Shown one piece after another: positions 43,972 to 51,358 of a stretch of 51,358 bases of DNA; the first letter of the stretch is position 1; the number at the start of each line of letters is the position of its first letter. The notes beneath the pieces were generated by a model that did no database searches, was not told the origin of the DNA, and was given only the letters and a program-made list of their open reading frames with translations. The DNA lies in contig NZ_KV795252.1 in the NCBI RefSeq assembly GCF_001808955.1, positions 18,369 through 69,726 on the forward strand, given 5' to 3'. The stretch is from Rothia sp. HMSC078H08. GTDB taxonomy: Bacteria > Actinomycetota > Actinomycetes > Actinomycetales > Micrococcaceae. The position numbers and the translations under genes were made by a program.

Positions 43972-45348
43972 TTAGCGGCGGCGACCACGCAGGAAGCCGA
44001 AGAGACCACCGCGGTGGTTATCCTTCGCCTCGGTGCTGGTCGTCTCAGTGCTGGGGCGGTACACCGAATCGTAGGCGGGCATGGTCTGGTACTCGGGCTC
44101 CTCAGCGGAGGTTTCAGCCTTAGCAGGCTCACCCTCGACAGGCTCATCTTTGGTGAGCTCATCATTGGCAGGCTCACCCTCACCGAGTTCAGCCATCTCA
44201 GTAGCTTCTGCGGGCGAAGCTGCTTCCTCAACAGACTCAGCCTCAACAGATTCAGCCTTCACGGGCTCTTCTGCCGCGGCTTCATCCACTACGTTCTTCT
44301 CAATCACAGACTTTTCAGCGGCAGAATCCTCAGCTGCAAATTCCTTGCGGGTTGCTTCTTCCTTGACGGATTCAGCGGGTGCAACAGGCTTCTCAGCTGC
44401 ACCCTTTTCGTCGGCAGCCTTTTCCTCGGCAATCTTTTCAAGCACAACAGCCTCGGGGATCACAGGGATAGGCTGAATCGAGCCACCCACAACCGCAGCG
44501 GGGTCGATGCCATAAGGCACCACAGCCGCAGGCTGAGGGAATACCACCGGCTTCTGCGCTACAACAGGCTTAGCCTCAGCAGGTGCCGCAGGGGTAGCGG
44601 CCTGAGCGGGGGTTGCCGACGCCGCGGGGGTCACCCCAGCGTCGTAACCGTAGGCTGCGGGAGTGAAGGGACGCATCGGGGTGCTATCCACTGCCTCTTC
44701 CTGCGGGGTAGGCTCAGTAGCTCCTGCCTTCTCAGCGACAGCTTCGGAAGCGGCACTCTCAGCAGCCTGCTCCGCAGGGCGCGAGTAGATGCGCGCGCTG
44801 GGGGTCAGGTACTGGGCGCGGGCGCGCTGAATGCGTGCCTGCTCGATTTCCTCGGGGGTGGGCGCCTCAACGACGAAAGTCTCAGAGCCGGTCTCATCAG
44901 CCTTCTCCGCGGTTGCGGCGGGCGCAAGCTTCTGAGCGGGTTCTTCAACTTCGGGCTTCGGAGCGCTCTTTTCAGAGGTCTTCTCGGCCGGCTTCTCGGC
45001 TGCGTGCTCAGCCGTCGCCTTATCCGAGGCAGATGCAGTCACGCCACCGGGCAGTGCCACGGGCACGTGTGCTTCGCTGGACTGACGTGCAATCTGAACG
45101 GTCTCGTTAATCCACTCGGTCACGGTGGCGAATACATCCGGGTTCAGGGAGTAGAGGCGACGTTGCCCCTCCACGGTCACGGAGACCACGTCTGCATCGC
45201 GAAGTACTTTCAGGTGCTTCGAAATGGTCGGCTGGCTCATGCCCAGCTTTTCAACCACTGCACCCACAGTGTGGGTTTGCTCAGCGAGAATACGCACAAT
45301 TCGGCGGCGAGTCGGATCCGCGATGACAGAAAAAACATCAGAATGCAT
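43972..45348 (-). CDS. ArsR-type regulator with very long disordered tail
   Basis: A 458-residue protein. Residues 1-90 are an ArsR winged helix (DVFSVIADPTRRRIVRIL, LGMSQPTISKHLKVLRDADVV, VEGQRRLYSLNPD) without an obvious cysteine metal site. ArsR proteins usually end near 100-120 residues; here about 360 residues of Ala/Glu/Pro/Lys-rich sequence follow, ending HRGGLFGFLRGRRR. I chose the ATG at 45348 because CATAAT ends 6 bases before it (leaderless). It is followed by the GntR-type gene with the same architecture. Confidence 0.82.
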   Translation of the reverse strand: MHSDVFSVIADPTRRRIVRILAEQTHTVGAVVEKLGMSQPTISKHLKVLRDADVVSVTVEGQRRLYSLNPDVFATVTEWINETVQIARQSSEAHVPVALPGGVTASASDKATAEHAAEKPAEKTSEKSAPKPEVEEPAQKLAPAATAEKADETGSETFVVEAPTPEEIEQARIQRARAQYLTPSARIYSRPAEQAAESAASEAVAEKAGATEPTPQEEAVDSTPMRPFTPAAYGYDAGVTPAASATPAQAATPAAPAEAKPVVAQKPVVFPQPAAVVPYGIDPAAVVGGSIQPIPVIPEAVVLEKIAEEKAADEKGAAEKPVAPAESVKEEATRKEFAAEDSAAEKSVIEKNVVDEAAAEEPVKAESVEAESVEEAASPAEATEMAELGEGEPANDELTKDEPVEGEPAKAETSAEEPEYQTMPAYDSVYRPSTETTSTEAKDNHRGGLFGFLRGRRR

Positions 45349-45354
45349 ATAGCG

Positions 45355-45360
45355 ATTATG
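45355..45360 (-). promoter_or_regulatory. -10 element CATAAT for leaderless ArsR-type gene
   Basis: On the minus strand CATAAT ends 6 bases before the ATG at 45348. Flanking CATATA direct repeats (about 45345 and 45361 on the plus strand) could be binding sites for the product itself. Confidence 0.5.
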
Positions 45361-45381
45361 ACATATAAAGTGGCGCCTCAA

Positions 45382-45770
45382 GCTTAGAATGAGGCTGATA
45401 CAGAAATTACCTTCAAAAATTCTGAAAGACCCCTGAATACTAACCTAACGTGGAGCCTTGAAAGGGGGAAAAGCATGAAGTGCCTATCACATCTAATGTT
45501 GATTTCCTGTATCTCATCCTAGGCATATGCGACCCAGCAAACCCCTCAATACTTATATAACCAATACAGAATATATAGTTTTCGTGGCTCCACCCCACAA
45601 AACCAGCCGTACGCCTTCTCCGAACTCACATATTTACCCCCGAACCACCAGACCCCCCAACCCCCTCAGCGGGCACCCGGCGCGATACACTAGAAGGCGT
45701 TAAACACAGGCTCAAACCGCCGCCCAACACATCAACACACCAACACCCAGACACCCACTGAAGGAGGCGC
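45382..45770 (+). promoter_or_regulatory. Divergent spacer upstream of ktrB with candidate mini-ORF
   Basis: This 389-base spacer holds a candidate -10 TACACT (45686-45691) for ktrB. It also has a 15-codon frame at 45475-45522 (MKCLSHLMLISCISS) preceded by a good AAAGGGGG site, and an AT-rich stretch near 45550-45580. No larger gene is supported. Confidence 0.4.
45475..45522 (+). CDS. Possible 15-residue peptide upstream of ktrB (uncertain)
   Basis: ATG at 45475 with AAAGGGGG seven bases upstream opens a short hydrophobic peptide with two cysteines, stopping at 45522. The site is stronger than for most genes here, but the frame is too short to judge. Confidence 0.2.
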   Translation: MKCLSHLMLISCISS

Positions 45771-47390
45771 ATGGGACGCATACTCCGCCGCACCCGGCGC
45801 CGACACCACCACCCCCAGGGCCAGCTCAACCGCCGCTGGGACACCCTCAGCGGTGCCACCTCCGAACCGCAAAAGCAGCAGGTTCGCCGAAGCCGCCGCG
45901 ACCGCCTCGAAGCTGAAAAGCTCAGCATCCTCACCAGCGTGCCCGGCATCGATCTTGACCGTCTGCCTACCCTACGTGACCACGAAGACCCCAAGACTCA
46001 GCGCAAACGAACCCCACTAGAGTTCAACCAGAAGACTCTCGAACGCTTCCGCGACTTCATTGATTCCTCAGTTCTGGCGTCTCCCTCACGCACCGCAATC
46101 GGTGCCTTCTTTCTAGTCATCATCTTCTTCACCATCATGCTGTCCCTGCCGATTTCTTCGGCAGACGGGCAGCGCGTCGCGCTACACCACGCGGTCTTCA
46201 CCTCAACCAGCGCGGTCACCGTGACCGGTCTGACCACCGTCTCCACAGCAGATCAGTGGTCAACCTTCGGTCAGGCAATGATTCTTCTCGCCTGCCAGGT
46301 GGGTGGCCTGGGCACGCTGACCATCACCTCCCTGCTGGCGCTGGCTATCGGCCGCAAAATGGGTCTGCGCACCAAACTCATCGCCCAGGAAGACCTGAAT
46401 ATTAGCCGACTCGGCGAGGTCGGCGGCATCGTCAAAGCGGTGGCGTACGCGTCTTTCTCCATCGAAGCGTTCATTGCAATGCTCCTCACCCCACGATTCC
46501 TCGCGCTCGGTGAAGCACCACACGAGGCCCTGTGGCACGGCATTTTCTACGCCGTCTCTGCCTTCAACAACGCCGGATTCACCCCGCACTCAGACGGTAT
46601 CGTGCCCTACGGCCACGATCTCTTCCTGCTCGTGCCCATCTGCATCGCGGTGTTCCTCGGCTCGCTCGGCTTCCCCGTGTTCATTGCGATTCAGCGCAAC
46701 CCCTTCCGCCCCTCACACTGGCAGCTCACCGCAAAACTGACCATGGTCACCACCCTCTTCTTCTTCGGTTTTGGTGCCTTCTTCTGGGGTCTTTTCGAAT
46801 GGAATAACCCCGCAACCATCGGTTCCTACTCTCCCGGCGATAAAATCCTCAACGCCATCTTCGCCTCCGTGATGATGCGTTCAGGCGGGTTCAACCTGGT
46901 CGATATGAGTAGCATTACGCCCGTCTCCACCTTGCTGACGGACACGCTCATGTTCATTGGTGGCGGCTCCGGCTCGACCGCAGGCGGCGTGAAGGTCACC
47001 ACCATCGCGGTCATTGCCCTGTCGATTCTTGCCGAGGCGCGAGGTGATCAGAAGGTCGTAGCGTTCAATCGCACCATCCCCGAATCCTCTCTGCGCATTG
47101 CCATCTCTGTGATTGTTATGGGTGCTACCGTGGTAGCTGTTGGCGCCGCATCGATTCTTATCATCAGCGGCGCAGATCTCAAAGAAGTCATCTTCGAGGT
47201 CATCTCCGCCTTCGCGACCTGCGGCCTCTCGAACGGCCTCTCCGCCAGCCTACCTCCGGCAGGCGTATACGTGCTCAGCGGCCTGATGCTCATTGGCCGT
47301 GTGGGCACCACAACCGCCGCGACCGGCCTGGCGCTGCGTTCACGCCGCCGCCTCTACAAGTTCCCCGAAGAAAGGCCCACCATTGGCTAG
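45771..47390 (+). CDS. ktrB: TrkH/KtrB family potassium uptake protein
   Basis: A 539-residue potassium channel subunit. An unusually long basic N-terminus (about 95 residues, MGRILRRTRRRHHHPQG) precedes the membrane part. Selectivity-loop repeats are visible: FTSTSAVTVTGLT, SAFNNAGFTPHSD, VMMRSGGFNLVD, and SAFATCGLSNGL. It forms the membrane pore gated by KtrA. AGGAGG lies only three to four bases before the ATG, which is tight. It overlaps ktrA by 8 bases. Confidence 0.9.
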   Translation: MGRILRRTRRRHHHPQGQLNRRWDTLSGATSEPQKQQVRRSRRDRLEAEKLSILTSVPGIDLDRLPTLRDHEDPKTQRKRTPLEFNQKTLERFRDFIDSSVLASPSRTAIGAFFLVIIFFTIMLSLPISSADGQRVALHHAVFTSTSAVTVTGLTTVSTADQWSTFGQAMILLACQVGGLGTLTITSLLALAIGRKMGLRTKLIAQEDLNISRLGEVGGIVKAVAYASFSIEAFIAMLLTPRFLALGEAPHEALWHGIFYAVSAFNNAGFTPHSDGIVPYGHDLFLLVPICIAVFLGSLGFPVFIAIQRNPFRPSHWQLTAKLTMVTTLFFFGFGAFFWGLFEWNNPATIGSYSPGDKILNAIFASVMMRSGGFNLVDMSSITPVSTLLTDTLMFIGGGSGSTAGGVKVTTIAVIALSILAEARGDQKVVAFNRTIPESSLRIAISVIVMGATVVAVGAASILIISGADLKEVIFEVISAFATCGLSNGLSASLPPAGVYVLSGLMLIGRVGTTTAATGLALRSRRRLYKFPEERPTIG

Positions 47391-48045
47391 TGCACATAAC
47401 GCCCCCGTCCTCGTGATTGGTCTGGGACGCTTCGGCTCCGCGGTGGCGGCCCAGCTGCGCCTGCAGAACAAGGAGGTCCTTGCTATTGAGAAGGACCCCG
47501 AGCTGGTGCAGAAGTGGTCCGGCGTGCTGACGCACGTGGTCTCCGCCGACGCGACCGATATCGACACCCTGCACCAGTTGGGTGCGGACGATTTCGGCTC
47601 CGCCGTGGTGGGTGTGGGCACCTCCGTGGAGGCATCCGTGCTAATTACCGCGAACCTCGTGGACATTGGTGTGGAGCGTATTTGGGCGAAGGCTATTACC
47701 CCCGCGCACGGCAAGATTCTGGAGCGTATTGGCGCGCACCACGTGGTCTACCCGGAGGCGGACGCCGGCCGCCGCGCCGCGCACCTCGTCTCGGGTCGAC
47801 TGCTGGACTACATTGAGTTTGATGACGACTTCGCGATTGCGAAGATGCGCCCGCCGAAGGAAACCCACGGCTTTACCCTCGCCGAGTCGGATATCCGCTC
47901 CAAGTACGGTGTGTCCGTGGTCGGTATTAAGTCGCCCGGTGAGGACTTCACCTATGCGGACGCGACCACCCGCATTCATTCGCGTGACATTCTGATTGTG
48001 TCCGGTCAGGTGGACCTGATTGAGCGTTTCGCGGCGCGACCCTAA
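47383..48045 (+). CDS. ktrA: KtrA/TrkA family RCK potassium uptake regulator
   Basis: A 220-residue single-RCK protein, the KtrA size rather than the double TrkA. It has the nucleotide loop VIGLGRFGSAVA, aspartate-type strand ends (AIEKDPELVQ, SADATDID), and a C-terminal TrkA-C part (GIKSPGEDFTYADATTRIHSRDILIVSG). It gates KtrB with adenine nucleotides. The start is TTG 47383 with GAAAGG seven bases upstream, overlapping the ktrB stop. Confidence 0.92.
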   Translation: MASAHNAPVLVIGLGRFGSAVAAQLRLQNKEVLAIEKDPELVQKWSGVLTHVVSADATDIDTLHQLGADDFGSAVVGVGTSVEASVLITANLVDIGVERIWAKAITPAHGKILERIGAHHVVYPEADAGRRAAHLVSGRLLDYIEFDDDFAIAKMRPPKETHGFTLAESDIRSKYGVSVVGIKSPGEDFTYADATTRIHSRDILIVSGQVDLIERFAARP

Positions 48046-48115
48046 GCGCTTTTTTCCTCGCTGCAGCGGTTATCTTCCCCAGCTCTGTTGGTTTTGAGGA
48101 GCCGCAAATAGACAT

Positions 48116-48160
48116 AGAAAAACAGCCTCTTCCCGTTCTGCCGGAGGAGGCTGTTTTTCT
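48116..48160. terminator. Terminator between ktrA and proC
   Basis: AGAAAAACAGCCTCTTCC pairs with GGAGGAGGCTGTTTTTCT (one wobble) around a 9-base loop. It can act in both directions. Confidence 0.85.
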
Positions 48161-48198
48161 GTAGTTTCAGCTAGTCAGGGGGATGCTACCGGACGGTA

Positions 48199-48268
48199 TT
48201 AGTCCCCGCTGGTTAGTCCCCGCTGGTTAGTCCCCACTGATTAGTCCCCGCTGACTAGTCCTCGTCAG
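48199..48268 (+). repeat. 14-bp tandem repeat overlapping the proC stop
   Basis: Four units of TTAGTCCCC(G/A)CTG(G/A) at 48199, 48213, 48227 and 48241 run into a fifth degenerate unit (48255-48268) that contains the proC stop codon and final codons. The array seems to have grown from the gene end. Confidence 0.85.
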
Positions 48269-49100
48269 CGGTGTACAGCTGGCTCATTTCTGCCGAACGT
48301 TCCGCGCAGGCGCGCATCGCCTGTTCGGTCAGCTGGAAGAGGCCACCGTCCACGAAGGTGTTCAGTGCACGCTCGGTGGTGCCGTTCGGGCTGGTCACGG
48401 CGCGGCGCAGGGCGGGCGCATCCGGGTTGGCGTCGAGCAGGTAGCCCGCGCCGGCAACGGTTGCGCTGGCCAGCTTGAGGGCGGTGTCTGCGTCCAGGCC
48501 GAGCTTCTCGCCGGCGGCTGCCATCGCCTCCGCAAGCAGGAACGCGTATGCCGGGCCGGAACCGGAGACGGCGGTGACCGCATCCATCTGATCTTCGCGG
48601 ACCTCAACGACCAGGCCGACGGTGCCCAGGACCTCTTCGACGAGCTTCTTCTGTTCGTCCTTCACACTGTCGGTGGTGGAGATGGCAAGCACGCCCTTGC
48701 CCACGGAGGAGGGGGTGTTCGGCATACAGCGAACAATGGGCTGACCTGCGGGAAGGCAAGCAGCGAGGGTTTCGAGGGTCACGCCAGCAGCAACGGACAC
48801 CACAACAGCGTTCGGTGCGAGTGCGGGTGCGATATCGCGGGCGAGCTCGACAATGCCGTAGGGCTTCACGCCGAGCAGCACGACGTCTGCGTGGGCGGTT
48901 GCCTTGTGGTTGCCGTCGGCTTCGCCGCCGGTGGTGATGATTTCTACCTTGTCGCCGAGGCGCTGGGCGAGGGCGGCGCGGGATTCTTCGCTACGCACGG
49001 TAGCGCGGATGTGTGCGGGGTCGTGGCCTGCAGCGAGCAGGCCCGCGGCGATGGAGCCGTTCATGGAGCCGGTGCCGAGAAAAGCAATAGTTGCGGTCAT
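48255..49100 (-). CDS. proC: Pyrroline-5-carboxylate reductase
   Basis: A 281-residue enzyme for the last step of proline synthesis. It has the nucleotide loop FLGTGSMNGSIA, VVLLGVKPYGI, VRCMPNTPSSVGKGV, and the active-site segment VSGSGPAYAFLLAEAM. The conserved SPGGTT is SPNGTT here, a mild change. GGAAGGA lies six bases before the ATG. It is monocistronic. Confidence 0.95.
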   Translation of the reverse strand: MTATIAFLGTGSMNGSIAAGLLAAGHDPAHIRATVRSEESRAALAQRLGDKVEIITTGGEADGNHKATAHADVVLLGVKPYGIVELARDIAPALAPNAVVVSVAAGVTLETLAACLPAGQPIVRCMPNTPSSVGKGVLAISTTDSVKDEQKKLVEEVLGTVGLVVEVREDQMDAVTAVSGSGPAYAFLLAEAMAAAGEKLGLDADTALKLASATVAGAGYLLDANPDAPALRRAVTSPNGTTERALNTFVDGGLFQLTEQAMRACAERSAEMSQLYTADED

Positions 49101-49439
49101 CGTTGATCCTTCCGTATGTGGTGCCTGCGCCGGGTGCCGCCGGTGTGTTCCGGGGCTACTGTTCTGTGCGCGGCGGGCGCGTGGAGGCGTACCCTTCCAG
49201 CATAGCGGGTGCGGCTACGGGCATGTGACCTGGCTCGTGTTTCTTCCGCGTTTTCTGGGCGGCGGCTTCACCTCATGCTCCGCACCCCAATGCGCTGGGC
49301 TCCGCTTCTCACGTTCTGGCATGCCGGGGAGGGCGTAATTCTGCGGGCGTAGAATGAAAACAGCTTCACCCGCGGCAGTTTGTGCCGGGCATGCAGCCTT
49401 CAAACCACACAGCACGCAACGCACAAAACCTCTGTTTCT
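49101..49439. promoter_or_regulatory. Divergent spacer proC / ClC gene
   Basis: On the minus strand TATGCT (49199-49204) is a possible proC -10. On the plus strand TAGAAT (49350-49355) is a possible -10 for the ClC gene, giving a leader of about 78 bases. No gene is supported. Confidence 0.4.
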
Positions 49440-50849
49440 ATGTCTTCCCATACTGGTTCCTCCTCGAATTCTTCCCCGAATAGCCCGCAGAACCCTGCGG
49501 GTTTCCGTTCTTTTTCGTTTCGCCTCCTGCTGGGGCTGACCCTTGCCGCACTGGTCACGGGCGTGTTCAGCGGCTTGGGTGCGATTGCTCTGCATTATGT
49601 TCTGGACTTTATGCAGGAGCTAACTTTCGGTCAGTCTGAGGGGCATCACCCGATGGTGACTGACGGCGCCGATCCGGCGCGTCGTGCCCTGGTTTTGGCG
49701 GCGCTGGGCCCGTTTGTGGCGCTGGTGTGGTACTACCTGCAGTCCGGTGGGCGGCGTGTGGTCAGCGTGAAGTCGCAGATTGCCGGTACTACCGAGGAGG
49801 ACCTTAAGCCCCCGCTGTGGCGGCAGATTTCCCATTCGGTGATTCAGATTGTTGCGGTGGGTGCCGGTTCCCCCGTGGGTAAGGAGGTCGCGCCGCGTGA
49901 GCTGGGCGCTCTGGCCGCGGGTCGATGCGCGCGTCTGCTGGAGCGTATTGGCGGCACCCGTCCGGATGGTTCGCTGCTACTGGGCGATCGCGAGCGTCGC
50001 CTGCTGGTGGCGGCGGGTGCGGCGTCCGGCCTGGCGGCTGTGTATCAGGTGCCGATTGGCGGCCTGGTGTACCTCGTGGAGGCGATGGCCGCGGGTCTGA
50101 GCCTGCGGTCGCTGTATGTGGGTGCGGTGACGGTGTGGACGGCGACGGTCACGGCGAATCTGGTGATTGTCAATGCGCCGACGTACCCGGTGCCGCAGCT
50201 TCCGTTGGATGCGACGACGCTGACGGTGGCGGCGCTGACGGGTGTGGTGTTGGCTCCGTTGGCGTTGGGTTTTAGGGCGCTGTCGCAGCGTGCGGAGAAG
50301 TTGAAGGCGAAGGACCGTTCTCTGTTGTGGCGTATTCCGGTGGCGTTTGTGCTGGTCGCGGTGGTTTCGCTGTGGCTTCCGGAGATTTTGGGTAATGGTC
50401 GTCTGCTGACTCAGCACACGTTTAATGTGTCGCTGGATACGGCGGCGGACGGCTTGTCTGCGGCGGCGGCAGTGTATGTGTTGGCGTTGTGCGTGGCGAA
50501 GGCTGCCGTGGTGTTGTTGAGCCTGCGTTCGGGTTCGTATGGCGGTACGTTGACGCCGGGTTTGGCGTTGGGTGCGGCGGCTGCGTTTTGTGTGGCGGCG
50601 CTGGTGCTGTGGGTGTTCCCTGCTTTGGGCGGGGTGCCGGGTGGCGCGTCGATGGTGTTGTATGCGGCGGCGTTGACGGGTACGGCGGCGTTTTTGGGTG
50701 TGTCGATGAATGCGCCGCTGTCTGCGTTGACGTTGTTGATTGGTTTTACGGGTCAGGGCGCGAGTGCGTGGCTGCCGATGGCGGTTGCGGTGGGTACGGC
50801 GGTGCTGACGCGCTGGGCGTGGACGCGAGTGTTCGGCTCTAAGAAGTAG
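49440..50849 (+). CDS. ClC family chloride channel/antiporter
   Basis: A 469-residue ClC protein with about ten or more hydrophobic segments. The anion-pathway motif normally GREGP reads GSPVGKEVAPRE, keeping the gate glutamate, and the later motif reads YGGTLTPGLALGAAAAF. Whether it is a channel or a proton antiporter cannot be told by eye. I chose ATG 49440; the frame is open to TTG 49380, and neither start has a good ribosome-binding site. Codon use shifts toward G-ending codons (GGT, GCG, TTG) in its second half, unlike its neighbours. A strong terminator follows. Confidence 0.85.
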   Translation: MSSHTGSSSNSSPNSPQNPAGFRSFSFRLLLGLTLAALVTGVFSGLGAIALHYVLDFMQELTFGQSEGHHPMVTDGADPARRALVLAALGPFVALVWYYLQSGGRRVVSVKSQIAGTTEEDLKPPLWRQISHSVIQIVAVGAGSPVGKEVAPRELGALAAGRCARLLERIGGTRPDGSLLLGDRERRLLVAAGAASGLAAVYQVPIGGLVYLVEAMAAGLSLRSLYVGAVTVWTATVTANLVIVNAPTYPVPQLPLDATTLTVAALTGVVLAPLALGFRALSQRAEKLKAKDRSLLWRIPVAFVLVAVVSLWLPEILGNGRLLTQHTFNVSLDTAADGLSAAAAVYVLALCVAKAAVVLLSLRSGSYGGTLTPGLALGAAAAFCVAALVLWVFPALGGVPGGASMVLYAAALTGTAAFLGVSMNAPLSALTLLIGFTGQGASAWLPMAVAVGTAVLTRWAWTRVFGSKK

Positions 50850-50863
50850 CTTTCAGAAATAGG

Positions 50864-50903
50864 AGCGGCCCCGGATGCGTGTGTGCGTCCGGGGCCGCTT
50901 TTT
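50864..50903 (+). terminator. Terminator of ClC gene
   Basis: AGCGGCCCCGGATGC pairs with GCGTCCGGGGCCGCT around a 6-base loop, followed by TTTTT. Confidence 0.93.
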
Positions 50904-50915
50904 AGACCGAGGTTT

Positions 50916-50981
50916 TCGATAGGTTAGTGCCTTCACCGTAGGTCTTTAACCCGCAGCGAAGACACTAACCTATCGATTTTT
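50916..50981 (+). repeat. Long inverted repeat with T-run
   Basis: TCGATAGGTTAGTG-C-CTTC (50916-50934) pairs with GAAG-A-CACTAACCTATCGA (50958-50976), 18 pairs with one mismatch, followed by TTTTT. A third copy of TAACCTATCG lies at 50986-50995. It could be a second terminator or an operator array. Confidence 0.6.
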
Positions 50982-50995
50982 CCCTTAACCTATCG

Positions 50996-51358
50996 GCTAT
51001 TCCTTTGCCCCGCCGCCACTCCCCTAGATTGCTGTTCATTCTTTTGGTCTGCAGTCCTCTCCCCTGGTCTACTACTGGGATTCTTCTACCGAGGAACACC
51101 CGCCACTATATGTAAATTCTTTGCGTGCAGGTACTTATTTGATACATAAAGCATTGAGGTATTCGTATGGTGATGTTTCGTTGCTGTAGCACCCAAAAGA
51201 ATGCAAACGATGGCAAACATGCGGTAGGGTGGTAACTGTAGTGTTCCACAGCGCATTGATGCGCTTGTTAGGCACACTACGGGGCTGTTTTCCTTCCGGT
51301 GGTCAGCTTGACCTACGAATAATGGCCCGACTAGTAACTAAACAACACACCATCACCG
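50996..51358. other. Gene-free end of window
   Basis: No gene is supported in the last 360 bases. A small palindrome AGCGCAT-TG-ATGCGCT lies at 51250-51265. The region probably carries the promoter of a gene beyond the window edge. The minus-strand frame 51086-51277 has no ribosome-binding site or family pattern. Confidence 0.35.

Noticed and set aside
43921..45387. 488-residue plus-strand open frame
   Set aside because: It is antisense to the ArsR-type gene, which has a recognisable helix-turn-helix. The plus frame is low-complexity and lacks a ribosome-binding site.
51086..51277. 63-residue minus-strand open frame
   Set aside because: No ribosome-binding site and no recognisable family. 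A short hydrophobic run alone is not enough.

Overview
The window looks like a chromosomal segment of a GC-rich actinobacterium of the Micrococcaceae, most like Rothia (R. mucilaginosa type). This is inferred from protein content: a menaquinone pathway, a MetP/MetS transporter pair, a 32-residue bS22-like protein, a Fur-type regulator next to a catalase, and many leaderless promoters of the TANNNT type. No database search was run. I see no prophage, insertion sequence, CRISPR array or rRNA; apart from short intergenic tandem repeats it reads as ordinary core chromosome.

Layout. 1-420: a minus-strand tRNA array (Thr, Met, partial Thr) with its promoter. 505-3330: cold-shock DEAD-box helicase deaD with an RGG-repeat tail and a long leader. 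3361-8317: DUF2079 membrane protein, AlkA-like glycosylase, thioredoxin, tRNA-Tyr and a small hypothetical protein. 8459-12860: YajQ-like protein, HtpX protease, a small membrane protein, then a Fur-type regulator and catalase behind a palindromic operator. 13125-17197: divergent SseB-like and DUF6882 proteins, then RarD. 17296-21257: methionine/alanine transporter MetP with its 47-residue partner MetS, then polyprenyl diphosphate synthase and menG. 21513-24101: a polar amino-acid ABC transporter. 24203-27513: SDR, cupin and PAP2 phosphatase. 27795-40457: menC, menD, a glycosyltransferase-like gene, an MBL-fold protein, gluQRS, putP, menB, menE, menA and a PLDc_N protein. 40591-45348: histidine phosphatase, bS22, and two adjacent regulators (GntR and ArsR type) that each carry a very long disordered tail. 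45771-50849: KtrB/KtrA potassium uptake, proC and a ClC channel.

How the genes work together. Seven genes (polyprenyl synthase, menG, menC, menD, menB, menE, menA) cover most of menaquinone synthesis, from isochorismate plus 2-oxoglutarate to the methylated quinone; menF, menH and menI are not in the window. Ion and solute genes (ktrBA, ClC, putP, proC, metPS, the ABC transporter) suggest osmotic and amino-acid homeostasis. Fur/catalase, thioredoxin, HtpX and the DNA glycosylase are stress functions.

The most unusual items are the paired DNA-binding regulators with long low-complexity tails that share a short basic-aromatic motif with the DUF6882 protein; the MBL-fold protein that has lost one of its two metal sites; the uniform 6-7 nt spacing between a -10 hexamer and the start codon in about ten genes; a candidate leaderless 10-codon leader peptide upstream of putP; and four unrelated minisatellites in gene-end spacers.
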